DNA from: Jatrophihabitans sp.
Lineage (GTDB): Bacteria > Actinomycetota > Actinomycetes > Mycobacteriales > Jatrophihabitantaceae
Direction: 5' to 3'
NCBI GenBank assembly: GCA_036399055.1
Contig: DASWNX010000026.1
Location: forward strand, 124,001 to 188,000
Length of the DNA: 64,000 bases
A model generated the notes under the pieces. It made no database searches and was not told the DNA's origin. It worked only from the letters and a program-made list of their open reading frames with translations. Shown piece after piece: positions 8,201-15,620 of the stretch; positions within the stretch are counted from its first letter, which is position 1, and the number at the start of each line of letters is the position of its first letter. Made by a program: the position numbers and the translations under genes.

Positions 8201-9195
8201 ACTCGCTCATCGCGGTGGGCCTGGTGAACAGGATCAACAGAGAGTTGCGCAGCACGCTGCCCTTGCAGGTGCTCTTCGAAGCTCCGACGATCGAGAAGCT
8301 GGCGTTGTTGCTCGATGACGAGCAGGCCGAGCAGCCTTCACGCTTGGTGCGGCTGCACAGCAAGGGATCGAAGAAGCCGGTCTATTGCTGGCCCGGGCTG
8401 GGCGGTTACACCATGAACCTGCGGGTGCTGGCCGGCAAGTTCGGCGACGAACGGCCGTTCTACGGCGTGCAGGCGCACGGCGTCAACGCCGGAGAGAGTC
8501 CTCACACCACCATTCAAGCGATGGCGGCAGCGGACATCGAACTGATGAAACGCACCCAGCCGGCCGGCCCGTACACCCTGTGGGGATACTCCTTCGGCGC
8601 ACGGGTGGCTTTCGAGGCGGCCTATCAACTTGAGCAAGCCGGCGATCAGGTCGAGAGCCTGTGCCTGGTGGCTTCTGGCTCGCCGGCGGTCCGCACCGAG
8701 GACGAGGCTCGCTACGGCCGCGAGACCGCCTACCGCAACAAGGCTTACGTGGCAATCCTGTTCTCAGTCTTCTCCGGAACCGTTCGTGGTCCCGTGCTGG
8801 ATGAGTGCTTCGAGGTCGCCACGGACGACGAGAGCTTCGCGCGCTTCATCGCTGATCACTACAAGAGCCTCGACCTCGCCCTGATCCGGCGAATCATCGA
8901 CGTCGTGCGACTGACCTACCAGTTCGAGTACAACGCCGAGGAGCTCGCGCAACGCAAGCTTCGCGCTCCCATCACCCTGTTCAAGGCGCGCGGTGACAAT
9001 CTCTCGTTCCTGGAGCACGCGGACGCTCAGATGTCGGCAGACATCACCGTTGTCAACCTGCGAGCCGATCACTACAGCGTGCTGAGAGAACCGGACATCG
9101 GTGAGCTGGTCAGGAAGATCGGCCTTTCCGCCGGTGATCACGAGGCAGAGCCGCGCGCGAGCATCAGGACTCCTGCCACCACGGCTCGACGCTGA
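5215..9195 (+). CDS. Indigoidine-synthetase-type NRPS (A-Ox-T-TE)
   Basis: A single-module NRPS of 1326 residues that matches IndC/BpsA in order and length (about 1280). Adenylation core motifs are YTSGSTGKPKG near 197, NLYGPTECT near 336, YKTGDLAYW near 430 and NQVKLRGFRVELDEI near 450. An oxidase domain is inserted between A8 and A10 (about 500-920), recognised by ARKTYRFFEG, LPKYGYASPGSLYATQ and GFMSSGYSSK. A10 (TTNGKI) is near 935, the carrier Ser997 is in FESGGNSL, and thioesterase Ser1126 is in GYSFG with a C-terminal DHYS. Such enzymes cyclise and oxidise L-glutamine. Two TTA codons (6160, 6388) hint at bldA-like control. Weak ribosome site; ATG 5215 fits the family. Confidence 0.93.
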   Translation: MAHPVMPYQSRVTATLDGTTVIGSDERALVTTTFNQTQCAFPADKSLPDLLMEQVRIHVNDVAVFNDSDSLTFGELADRSADIACYLEHVGVLAHECVGVFVDPSIELVVSAWGVLFAGCAYLPLSPEYPDDRLRYMIEDVPAKVVFTQDHLTSRLAEIAPPGTRVITMGDVVTYAASHRRQPPAELEPSSLAYIIYTSGSTGKPKGVQIEHRSVVNQMHWLKTSFGLGHGEVVLQKTPMSFDAAQWEILAPCCGGAVLVGAPGIHRDPEKLIETITKHNVTTLQCVPTLLQALLDTEQLHTCSSLVHLFSGGEALSSELANNCLEALPACDLVNLYGPTECTINSSAFTVNRDTVAEGPATISIGSPVFNTQFYILDRSQSPTAIGETGELYIGGVQVARGYLNRPEMSAAKFVANPFFADYGQPTLYKTGDLAYWNPDGTVQFVGRTDNQVKLRGFRVELDEIKVAIDAHEWVKNSAMVVYTDAGTGFQNLTSFIELNPKEAAVMDQDNHGAHHQSKSSKLQIKAQLSNMGCRDADEVTGKTVLDLPSKESTQHQRQQAFARKTYRFFEGDAVTKADILRLLQPERKEVKARGVDELRLAELGELLRYFGQHLSGERLLPKYGYASPGSLYATQMYFEIHHTAGLDSGYYYYQPVLHQLILIRPAAPAAAARVKVHFVGKRRAIEPVYKNNIQEVLEIEAGHMLGLFDSVLPDYGLSVEERDYAPSTMANLECSADDYYLGSYELSPYQPRDDHDTEVYVQARPGRVADLPSGQYLYRDGDLVKVSDEIVLKKHVIAINQQVYERSSVGITVMGKSRLDWRSYIALGRRLQQLEMNELNLGFMSSGYSSKSSNDLPSAVRIESILRASDLEVGPSYFAVGGAVSPEQVRSEGMKEDVVHMKGPAEMIKDDLVNFLPDYMLPNNVYVVDKLPLTTNGKISYPELKHLAVTKAALTDRPFVAARTETEKRISRMWQKAMKRDTVSMHDDFFESGGNSLIAVGLVNRINRELRSTLPLQVLFEAPTIEKLALLLDDEQAEQPSRLVRLHSKGSKKPVYCWPGLGGYTMNLRVLAGKFGDERPFYGVQAHGVNAGESPHTTIQAMAAADIELMKRTQPAGPYTLWGYSFGARVAFEAAYQLEQAGDQVESLCLVASGSPAVRTEDEARYGRETAYRNKAYVAILFSVFSGTVRGPVLDECFEVATDDESFARFIADHYKSLDLALIRRIIDVVRLTYQFEYNAEELAQRKLRAPITLFKARGDNLSFLEHADAQMSADITVVNLRADHYSVLREPDIGELVRKIGLSAGDHEAEPRASIRTPATTARR

Positions 9196-9246
9196 GGCTT
9201 CGGCCCGCTCACCTGGCGAGCTCGAATCCATTGCCGCCACACACCG

Positions 9247-9286
9247 AAGGCACTTCCGGTCGGCTTGTTCCGACCGGAAGTGCCTT
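9247..9286. terminator. Strong bidirectional terminator
   Basis: A perfect 17-bp inverted repeat (9247-9263 and 9270-9286) with a 6-nt loop and terminal AAGG/CCTT ends lies between the convergent NRPS and ABC permease genes. It marks the right boundary of the NRPS cluster and probably serves both strands. Confidence 0.85.
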
Positions 9287-9317
9287 GGATTGACCGCGAC
9301 CGCGGCCGGCCCGACTC

Positions 9318-10130
9318 CTACTTGACCTCGGACCTCATCACGCGCCAGACCCCGACCACCAGAGGGATCAGCAGCCAGATCATTCCGGTGACGCCGATGT
9401 GCGCCCACTCCTCGCCGGTCGGCGAGCCGTTGAACAGCGCGCCTTGGGCGTAGCTGACGTCGACCCACGGGCGCAGGCTGTCGAACCAGTCCTGGCTGAC
9501 GGCTAGCACCCCGAAGATAGTGGGCAGCAGCAGCGAGTAGACGAAGTAGGCGACGATGGCGCCTGAGGAGCTGCGGATGAGCACGCCGAGCATGAAGCCG
9601 GTCAGCAGACCCAGGACGTTGCCCAGCACGATGTAGAGGCATTGGGCCAAGGACATGTCCCACACCAGGGGCGTGCCGGTGATCGTGGTGCCCACCAGGT
9701 TGCCCAGGGCCCCGATTGTGAAGGCCAGCAGCATGGAGACGACCGCGACGACTACCGAGGCGATCGCCTTGGCGGCGATGACCCGGCTCCGGTGGGGCAC
9801 CAGGGTGAACGTGGTCAACCCGCTGCGCTGGCTCCACTCGCTGGTGACCGACAGGATCGCCACCATCGGAAGGATGACCGCCATCGGAAAGCCGATCGCC
9901 GTGCCGAAGGTCGCGTAGGTGAGCTCGCTGTCCGGGGCGAACAGGATCACCGCGGTGGTAGCCAGCAGCGCCGCGATGACGATGCTTGCCATCAGCCAGA
10001 AACCCGAGCGGGTGTCGAACATCTTGCGCAGTTCGACCTTGATCACCCTGGTCAGCGGCACTCGGGCAACCGGCGCCCGCCGGATGATCTGACGCTGTTC
10101 GAGGACCGGTTCGACGTGGACGGCGGTCAT
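9318..10130 (-). CDS. ABC-2 type permease
   Basis: A 270-residue protein with a cytoplasmic N-terminus and about six membrane helices, arranged like the membrane subunits of ABC-2 exporters (VIKVELRKMFDTRSG, then TM pairs; a SxWSQRSGLTTFTLVPHRSRVIAAK loop near residue 100 is typical). It overlaps the upstream ATPase by the ATGA junction at 10127-10130, so the two form one exporter. Substrate unknown; drug or lipid export are the usual options in actinobacteria. It is the partner of the gene at 10127-11026 and is convergent with the NRPS, separated by a strong terminator. Confidence 0.85.
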   Translation of the reverse strand: MTAVHVEPVLEQRQIIRRAPVARVPLTRVIKVELRKMFDTRSGFWLMASIVIAALLATTAVILFAPDSELTYATFGTAIGFPMAVILPMVAILSVTSEWSQRSGLTTFTLVPHRSRVIAAKAIASVVVAVVSMLLAFTIGALGNLVGTTITGTPLVWDMSLAQCLYIVLGNVLGLLTGFMLGVLIRSSSGAIVAYFVYSLLLPTIFGVLAVSQDWFDSLRPWVDVSYAQGALFNGSPTGEEWAHIGVTGMIWLLIPLVVGVWRVMRSEVK

Positions 10131-11026
10131 GCCGCTGCTCCTTCTCTTTGGTTAGTGGCAGTGAGTTCGAGGAACATCTCCTCCAGGCCGGCGCCGTCGG
10201 CGGGCCGCAGTTCGGTGAGGGCGATTCCCGCCTTCAGCGCGAGGGTTCCGACCAGCGCGGGACCGGCGTCGGTGCGCAGCGCGCCGTCAGCTGACCGGGT
10301 GACGACCAGTCCCCACGCGCTCAGGGCCCGTTCCAGCTCGCTCAGCTCTGCAGCCCGGACCACGGTCCCGGCGGCCTGCAGCAGTTCGGTCTTGGCGCCC
10401 TGCGAGACGATTCGGCCGTTGCCGATCACCACGATGTCATCGGCGATGACCTCGATCTCGTGCAGCAGGTGCGAGGACAGCAGGACGGTTCCGCCCCGGT
10501 TGGCGTAGTCGCGAAGCAGGTCACGCATCCAGCGGATGCCGGCCGGGTCCAGGCCGTTGGCGGGCTCATCGAGGATCAGCACCTCCGGATCGCCGATCAG
10601 GGCGGTGGCGATGCCGAGGCGCTGACGCATCCCGAGGGAGTAGGCGCCGACCCGGCGGTCGGCCTCGGCAGCGGTCAGGCTGACCAGCTCGATCATGTCG
10701 CGGACCCGGGCCGCCGGCAGCCCCATCGTCTGCTGGGCGATGGTGAGGATCTCGCGCCCGGTGCGACCGGCGTGCTGGGCGGAGGCGTCGAGCAGGACGC
10801 CGACCTCCAGTCCAGGGTTGGGAAGGTCGCGGTACCTGCGTCCGGCGATGGTGACGGTTCCCGCCGTGGGCGGGGTGAGGCCGACGATGATCCGCATGGT
10901 GGTCGACTTGCCGGCGCCGTTCGGACCGAGGAACCCGGTCACCCGGCCGGCCCGGGCCGTGAAGCTGACGCCTTCGACGGCGGTGTGCGCGCCGTACTTC
11001 TTGGTGAGTGAATCGACTGTGATCAT
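10127..11026 (-). CDS. ABC transporter ATP-binding protein
   Basis: Nucleotide-binding subunit with Walker A GPNGAGKST near residue 40, a degenerate signature Y-S-L-G-M-R-Q-R near 130, Walker B LILDEPANGLDP and the H-loop SSHLLHE. The CcmA/NatA-like C-terminal extension reaches residue 299. I chose the ATG at 11026 (MITVDSLTKKYG) because the family starts there and GAGG lies upstream; the frame stays open about 56 codons further upstream without family similarity. Drives the ABC-2 permease with which it overlaps by 4 bp. Confidence 0.88.
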   Translation of the reverse strand: MITVDSLTKKYGAHTAVEGVSFTARAGRVTGFLGPNGAGKSTTMRIIVGLTPPTAGTVTIAGRRYRDLPNPGLEVGVLLDASAQHAGRTGREILTIAQQTMGLPAARVRDMIELVSLTAAEADRRVGAYSLGMRQRLGIATALIGDPEVLILDEPANGLDPAGIRWMRDLLRDYANRGGTVLLSSHLLHEIEVIADDIVVIGNGRIVSQGAKTELLQAAGTVVRAAELSELERALSAWGLVVTRSADGALRTDAGPALVGTLALKAGIALTELRPADGAGLEEMFLELTATNQREGAAA

Positions 11027-11218
11027 GCAGGAAATCCTCGCCGTGACGCGAGGCCAAGACATCGGGGACGGCCCTGAGAACAACCCTCGCCCTGGTGTCG
11101 GGGGGTAAGGGTCCGCCCGGGGACGCGGTTTCAGGGCCGCTGCGTCCAGGTCAGGCAGACGTTGCAACTGAGCAGTGGTGTCACCTCTTGCCAAGGCGTC
11201 TGCAAGGAGTCACGATAA

Positions 11219-11235
11219 GCCCACTCGAAGTGGGC
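11219..11235. other. Hairpin in the divergent intergenic region
   Basis: The 279-bp gap 11027-11305 separates divergent genes and must hold their promoters, which I cannot place. A 7-bp perfect stem (GCCCACT / AGTGGGC) with a CGA loop lies about 70 bp before the protease start and could be a leader hairpin or an operator. Confidence 0.35.
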
Positions 11236-11305
11236 AAGGCGGTCACATCGGGCTCAGGAGCACAGACCCCGTCACCCCTGCACTCATCCGCACAAGGAGC
11301 GTCCC

Positions 11306-12193
11306 ATGCGTCGTCGTCTCGGTATCCCTCTCATCGCGGTGGCCGCCGCGATGCTGACATTCGGGTCCGGACCCGCGTCAGCGATCAGCACCTACAACTC
11401 GGAGCCGGCCCCCGAGCGCACCGAGACCGGCGCGATGCTGGTTCTGCAGGACACCGACGGCGACGGCGCCAATGACGACTTCGACTGGTACTGCAGCGGC
11501 GCCATGGTCGACCGCAACACCTACCTGACGGCCGCGCACTGCGTTGTCGACTGGCCGGCGGGAGCTAAGTTCTACGTGTCCCTGGACCAGAACGTTCAGG
11601 GCGAACTCGATCGCTCCCAGGCGCTGGGGCTGCACGGCGCCGCCCAGGCCCAATGGTTCCTCGACCACGGCCACGCCGTCGAGGGCGACCCCGCCCACGA
11701 CTCGGCATACCCGGGCAACCAGTCGAACTCCCATGACATCGCCGTCATCGACTTCGCCCGCCGCGCCGTCACGCCCGCCAACCGGTGGGCCTTCAAGCCG
11801 GCCACCCTGCCGACCGCCGGAATGCTGGACGCGCTCAGCGCCAAGTCCCTCGACAACAGCGTCTGGACCGCCGTCGGGTACGGCACCGAAGAAGCCACTA
11901 CCGGCCCCGGTGGCCAGACACACCCGGGCGGCGGCGTCCGGCTCAAGGCCGAACTCGGCTTCGCCGCGCTCAATGACACCTGGATCCGGCTGGCGATGAT
12001 CGAGTCCCAGGGTTATGGCGGTGCCTGCTACGGCGACTCCGGCGGCCCGAACTTCATCACGATCAGCCGCACGCTGATCCTGGCGGGCACCACGATCACC
12101 GGTGACACGCCTTGCTACTCCACCAACGTGGCCTATCGCCTGGACACGGCCTCTGCCCGATCGTTCCTGGCGCCGTACGTGACGCTTCCCTAA
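11306..12193 (+). CDS. Secreted trypsin-like serine protease
   Basis: A Sec signal peptide (MRRRLGIPLIAVAAAMLTFG...ASA, cleavage near residue 27) precedes an S1-family domain. The catalytic triad is visible: His in LTAAHC near 76, Asp in SHDIAVIDF near 150 and Ser in ACYGDSGGP near 248. Cys pairs around TAAHC and GACYGDSGGPNF fit the usual disulphides. Length 295 residues fits a single-domain extracellular protease without a pro-peptide of note. ATG 11306 follows AAGGAG at 11294-11299. No linked inhibitor or substrate gene is apparent. Confidence 0.9.
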   Translation: MRRRLGIPLIAVAAAMLTFGSGPASAISTYNSEPAPERTETGAMLVLQDTDGDGANDDFDWYCSGAMVDRNTYLTAAHCVVDWPAGAKFYVSLDQNVQGELDRSQALGLHGAAQAQWFLDHGHAVEGDPAHDSAYPGNQSNSHDIAVIDFARRAVTPANRWAFKPATLPTAGMLDALSAKSLDNSVWTAVGYGTEEATTGPGGQTHPGGGVRLKAELGFAALNDTWIRLAMIESQGYGGACYGDSGGPNFITISRTLILAGTTITGDTPCYSTNVAYRLDTASARSFLAPYVTLP

Positions 12194-12271
12194 CTGGCGA
12201 ACAGCAGCGGCCTCCAGCCGTCCCGCGCGCAGACATCGGCGTGGGACCGTCGCTGGGGGCCGCTGTCATTC

Positions 12272-12290
12272 CGGCGGCTCGCAGCCGCCG
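12272..12290 (+). terminator. Hairpin after the protease gene
   Basis: An 8-bp GC stem (CGGCGGCT / AGCCGCCG) with a 3-nt loop, about 80 bp after the protease stop. It has no T-run; probable terminator of the protease transcript. Confidence 0.45.
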
Positions 12291-12416
12291 AACCGGCCGC
12301 GACGGCGGCAGCCACCCCTGTGGCGGTGTTCGCGCCCGGCTATCTGACTATCCGCATACGGTATCGTTCAACGTTGCGGTCAGTGAGGTAGCGCGGTCGA
12401 AAGGGAGCGGTAAACG

Positions 12417-13430
12417 GTGGCGGGTCTGAGGTACCTCGTGACAGGTGGTGCCGGATTCATCGGCTCCAATTTCGTGCATTCGATATTGTCGAGCGGCTCT
12501 GCCGCGTCGGTGATCGTTCTCGACGCATTCACCTATGCCGCTAATGGACTGAGCCTGGCCGACGTCAGCGACGACATCGAAGTGGTCACCGGCGATATCT
12601 GCGACACCTCGGTGCTGGACCCACTGGTGGCGCGAAGCGACGTCGTGGTCCATTTCGCCGCCGAGTCCCACAACGACGTGGCGCTGACCTCGCCCGGTCG
12701 GTTCATCCAGAGCAACCTGATCGGCGCCTACGAGGTGCTGCAAGCCGTCCGCAAGCACGAGCGACGGCTGCATCACATCTCCACCGACGAGGTTTTCGGC
12801 GACCTGGAGCTCGATGACCCGGCGTCATTCACCGAAGACACCCCCTACCGGCCCTCAAGCCCCTACTCCGCGACGAAGGCCGGCGCCGACCACCTGGTGC
12901 GGGCCTGGGTGCGCTCGTTCGGCATCGCCGCCACGATATCGAACTGCTCGAACAATTACGGCCCGCGCCAGCACGTCGAGAAATTCATCCCGCGCCAGAT
13001 CACCAACGCGCTGGACGGAATTCCATTCAAGGTCTACGGCGGCGGCCGCAATGTCCGCGACTGGATTCATGTGGACGACCACAATTCCGCCGTCCTGACG
13101 ATAATCGACAAAGGGCGCCTCGGTGAGACGTACCTGATCGGCGCCAATGGCGAGCGGTCGAATCTGCAGGTGGTGGAATCACTGGCCCGATTGATGTCGG
13201 TGACGGTCCCCATTGAATTTGTGACCGACCGGGCCGGACATGACCTGCGCTATGCCATCGACGCCACGCGGCTGCGGACCGAACTCGACTGGCGCCCGCG
13301 CTTTGAGGACTTCGAGGCGGGCCTGGCGGCGACGATCGAGTGGTACCGGGAGAACGAGAGCTGGTGGCGGCCGGCCAAGGCGCCCACCGAGAACTACTAC
13401 CAGGGTGTGGAAGTGAGCGACCGGATCTGA
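12417..13430 (+). CDS. dTDP-glucose 4,6-dehydratase-like (RmlB family) extended SDR
   Basis: Extended short-chain dehydrogenase of 337 residues with the NAD-binding TGGAGFIGSN at 9-18, HFAAESHND near 80, the RmlB active-site STDEVFGDL near 121 (Thr-Asp-Glu), and YSATKAG near 145 with the catalytic Tyr and Lys; NYGPRQHVEKFIPR follows. RmlB removes water from dTDP-glucose to make the 4-keto-6-deoxy sugar. The GTG start at 12417 follows AAGGGAG. No rmlA, rmlC or rmlD is adjacent, so it may serve a special deoxysugar or another NDP-hexose. The next gene (PhyH) is on the same strand 51 bp away. Confidence 0.88.
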   Translation: MAGLRYLVTGGAGFIGSNFVHSILSSGSAASVIVLDAFTYAANGLSLADVSDDIEVVTGDICDTSVLDPLVARSDVVVHFAAESHNDVALTSPGRFIQSNLIGAYEVLQAVRKHERRLHHISTDEVFGDLELDDPASFTEDTPYRPSSPYSATKAGADHLVRAWVRSFGIAATISNCSNNYGPRQHVEKFIPRQITNALDGIPFKVYGGGRNVRDWIHVDDHNSAVLTIIDKGRLGETYLIGANGERSNLQVVESLARLMSVTVPIEFVTDRAGHDLRYAIDATRLRTELDWRPRFEDFEAGLAATIEWYRENESWWRPAKAPTENYYQGVEVSDRI

Positions 13431-13481
13431 GGCCCAGCGCGTACTCTTTCGGAGAATAGCCAGTGTTATACGGAGGATCCG

Positions 13482-14342
13482 ATGACTCGCACCGTGCCGT
13501 CCAAGGGCCAGCCAGTCAGTTCCCAGGTCAGTGACGCCGACATCGCCGAGGCGGTGCGCGCGCTTCACACCGACGGGGTGGTGGGTCGCAAAGGCGCCTT
13601 CTCGCGGGAGTGGGTGCAGACCCTCGGCGAGGACGTGATGGCTGCCTTCACCGAAGCTCGCAGCCGGCCGCATGGCGCCGTCGGCCGTGGCCCGAACCGT
13701 TGGTATGTCGAGATCCACCCGCAGGCGCTGCGGGGCTTCGTCGAGCTGGCCAGCCACCCGTGGGTGCAGGCCGTCAGCGAGGCGGTGCTGGGCCCGGACT
13801 ACCGGATCGTCGAAGTCGGCTTCGACATCCCCTTCCCGGGTGCGATGAACCAGCCCTGGCACCGGGACTTTCCCAGCCCGCCGCAGACCCGCGACGAGCG
13901 ACGGCTGACCTCGCTCGCCTTCAACGTGACCACCGTGGACACCACTGAGGACATGGGTCCTTTCGAGATCGCACTCGGCACGCAGTTCGATGACAGCCCG
14001 GATTTCGAGCACGGCATGTTTCCGCCCAAGTCCTACTACCCGCGCTATGAGGAGCGCGCCGTCCGCAAGTACCCACAGGTGGGTGACATCTCGGCACGTT
14101 CGGCGCTGACGATTCACCGTGGCACCACCAATCACTCGGACAAGCTGCGCCCGGTGCTGGTGCTGGGGGTGGACGGGCCCGAGGCGAACAACGCCGAGCA
14201 CCACGACCTCGCGGTCACCAAGGACTACTGGCAGACGCTGCCTGAGGCGATCCGGCGGCGCCTGAACTGCCCGATCGTCGATGAGCTGGTCCCGATCACG
14301 CAGAAGCACACCATCGAGGGCCTGGTCATGGGTGAGGCCTGA
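13482..14342 (+). CDS. Phytanoyl-CoA dioxygenase (PhyH) family Fe(II)/2OG oxygenase
   Basis: A 286-residue double-stranded beta-helix oxygenase. The metal-binding HxD is in QPWHRDFP near residue 127, and the distal His is in ALTIHRGTTNHS near 213, followed by an Arg (KLRPVLVLG) that could hold 2-oxoglutarate. ATG 13482 has a strong GGAGG at 13474. PhyH proteins hydroxylate diverse small molecules, lipids or sugars in bacteria. Its place directly after an NDP-sugar dehydratase suggests a sugar or glycolipid substrate; that is inference. A second PhyH protein is encoded at 56411. Confidence 0.85.
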   Translation: MTRTVPSKGQPVSSQVSDADIAEAVRALHTDGVVGRKGAFSREWVQTLGEDVMAAFTEARSRPHGAVGRGPNRWYVEIHPQALRGFVELASHPWVQAVSEAVLGPDYRIVEVGFDIPFPGAMNQPWHRDFPSPPQTRDERRLTSLAFNVTTVDTTEDMGPFEIALGTQFDDSPDFEHGMFPPKSYYPRYEERAVRKYPQVGDISARSALTIHRGTTNHSDKLRPVLVLGVDGPEANNAEHHDLAVTKDYWQTLPEAIRRRLNCPIVDELVPITQKHTIEGLVMGEA

Positions 14343-14422
14343 AGCTCCCGGTGATCTCGGCAAGCTCATCCGTGGCCGCTGAGTCCGCTTGACGGCCCAC
14401 CGTGCCGGTGCTCTGATGTGGC

Positions 14423-15529
14423 ATGGTCGACACCGTTATGACGAGTCCTGCTCGCCAGCCCCGTAGGCTCGCCGGTCGCCGCCGCATCGCGTTGCTGTCG
14501 GCGTTGTTCCTGATACCGGGCGCGGTGGCGGTGGGCACGGAACGGGCCAGCACCGCCGTCGCCGCCACCTGCACGCTGAAGAACCCGGTCCTGCCCGCCG
14601 GCGCGGACCCCTCGATCTGGTACCGCAACGGCACCTACTACCTGGTCCAGTCCGACGGCGCACGCAGCATCAACCTTCGGGCCTCTACGACGCTGGCCGG
14701 GTTGAACACCGCGACCCGCCGGGTCATCTGGACCGCGCCGCTGGGCACCGACCACAGCGCTGAGATCTGGGCGCCGGAACTGGAATACCTCAACGGGCGC
14801 TGGATCATCTACTTCGCCGGCGCGACCGACAAGGGCGGCGACCCGGCCACGAACAACACCCACCGCATCTTCGCGATCACCGCCAACACCCAGGACCCGC
14901 TGGGTAGCTGGACCTTCTTCGGCAAGATCAGCGACTCGACGAACCAGTGGGCCATCGATGCCACCGTGTTCTACTACAACAACAGCTGGTGGATGCTGTG
15001 GTCGGGAACGCCGACCGGCAATGGCGGGGCGCCCCCGCAGCAGCTCTACATCGCCCATATGAGCGACCCGCTGCATATCGACCAGGACTACCGACGGCTG
15101 ATCGCCAACCCGGACCAACCCTGGGAGACCTCGGTGCAGGCGATCGAGGAAGGGCCGGAAGCCTGGATCGGGCCGAACAACGCCCTGACCATCGTCTACA
15201 ACGCCAATGCCAGTTGGACCACGTCCTACAGCCTCGGCGAGCTGGTCTACAAGGGCGGCGACCTGACCACCTACCTGTCCTACACCAAGCGCGGGCCGGT
15301 CTTCTCCTCCGCCAACGGCGTCTACGGCACCGCCGGCGCCTCGTTGCCGGTGCCCGGCGCCAACGGCAAGAACTGGCTCGTCTACCACGCCAAGACCAGC
15401 ACGGCCAACGGCTGGAACGACCGGGCGATCTTCGCCCAGCCGGCCGGCTGGAACACCGACGGAACGCCTGCCTTCGGCATCCCCAGCGGCTACCGGTCCT
15501 ACGACGAGGCTGCTCAACTGCCCTGTTGA
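14423..15529 (+). CDS. Secreted GH43-family glycoside hydrolase
   Basis: A signal peptide with basic start (RRLAGRRRIALLSALFLIPGAVAV) leads into a five-bladed propeller of the GH43 type. Candidate catalytic residues are Asp in PAGADPSIW near 62, the pKa-modulating Asp in WAIDATVFY near 178, and Glu in AIEEGPEAW near 241. GH43 enzymes remove arabinose or xylose from arabinan and xylan; exact specificity cannot be read. A second ATG at 14438 is possible. It is convergent with another secreted GH43 gene and close to a sugar ABC importer, which suggests extracellular pentose-polymer breakdown and uptake. Confidence 0.85.
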   Translation: MVDTVMTSPARQPRRLAGRRRIALLSALFLIPGAVAVGTERASTAVAATCTLKNPVLPAGADPSIWYRNGTYYLVQSDGARSINLRASTTLAGLNTATRRVIWTAPLGTDHSAEIWAPELEYLNGRWIIYFAGATDKGGDPATNNTHRIFAITANTQDPLGSWTFFGKISDSTNQWAIDATVFYYNNSWWMLWSGTPTGNGGAPPQQLYIAHMSDPLHIDQDYRRLIANPDQPWETSVQAIEEGPEAWIGPNNALTIVYNANASWTTSYSLGELVYKGGDLTTYLSYTKRGPVFSSANGVYGTAGASLPVPGANGKNWLVYHAKTSTANGWNDRAIFAQPAGWNTDGTPAFGIPSGYRSYDEAAQLPC

Positions 15530-15553
15530 GCAGCTGGCCAGCATGAGTCCGCA

Positions 15554-15585
15554 GCGTGGGCAGGGCCCTGAGCCCCCGCCCACGC
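15554..15585. terminator. Bidirectional terminator between convergent GH43 genes
   Basis: GCGTGGGC (15554-15561) pairs with GCCCACGC (15578-15585), and an inner GGGC/GCCC extends the stem after a small bulge. It sits in the 91-bp space between two convergent genes. Confidence 0.65.
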
Positions 15586-15620
15586 CGCGGCTTCTACTCA
15601 GCCGACAACCGAGGTGTCAG

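Noticed and set aside
10127..11194. ABC ATPase starting at 11194
   Set aside because: The extra 56 residues are Pro/Arg-rich and unlike the family; ATG 11026 has a better site.
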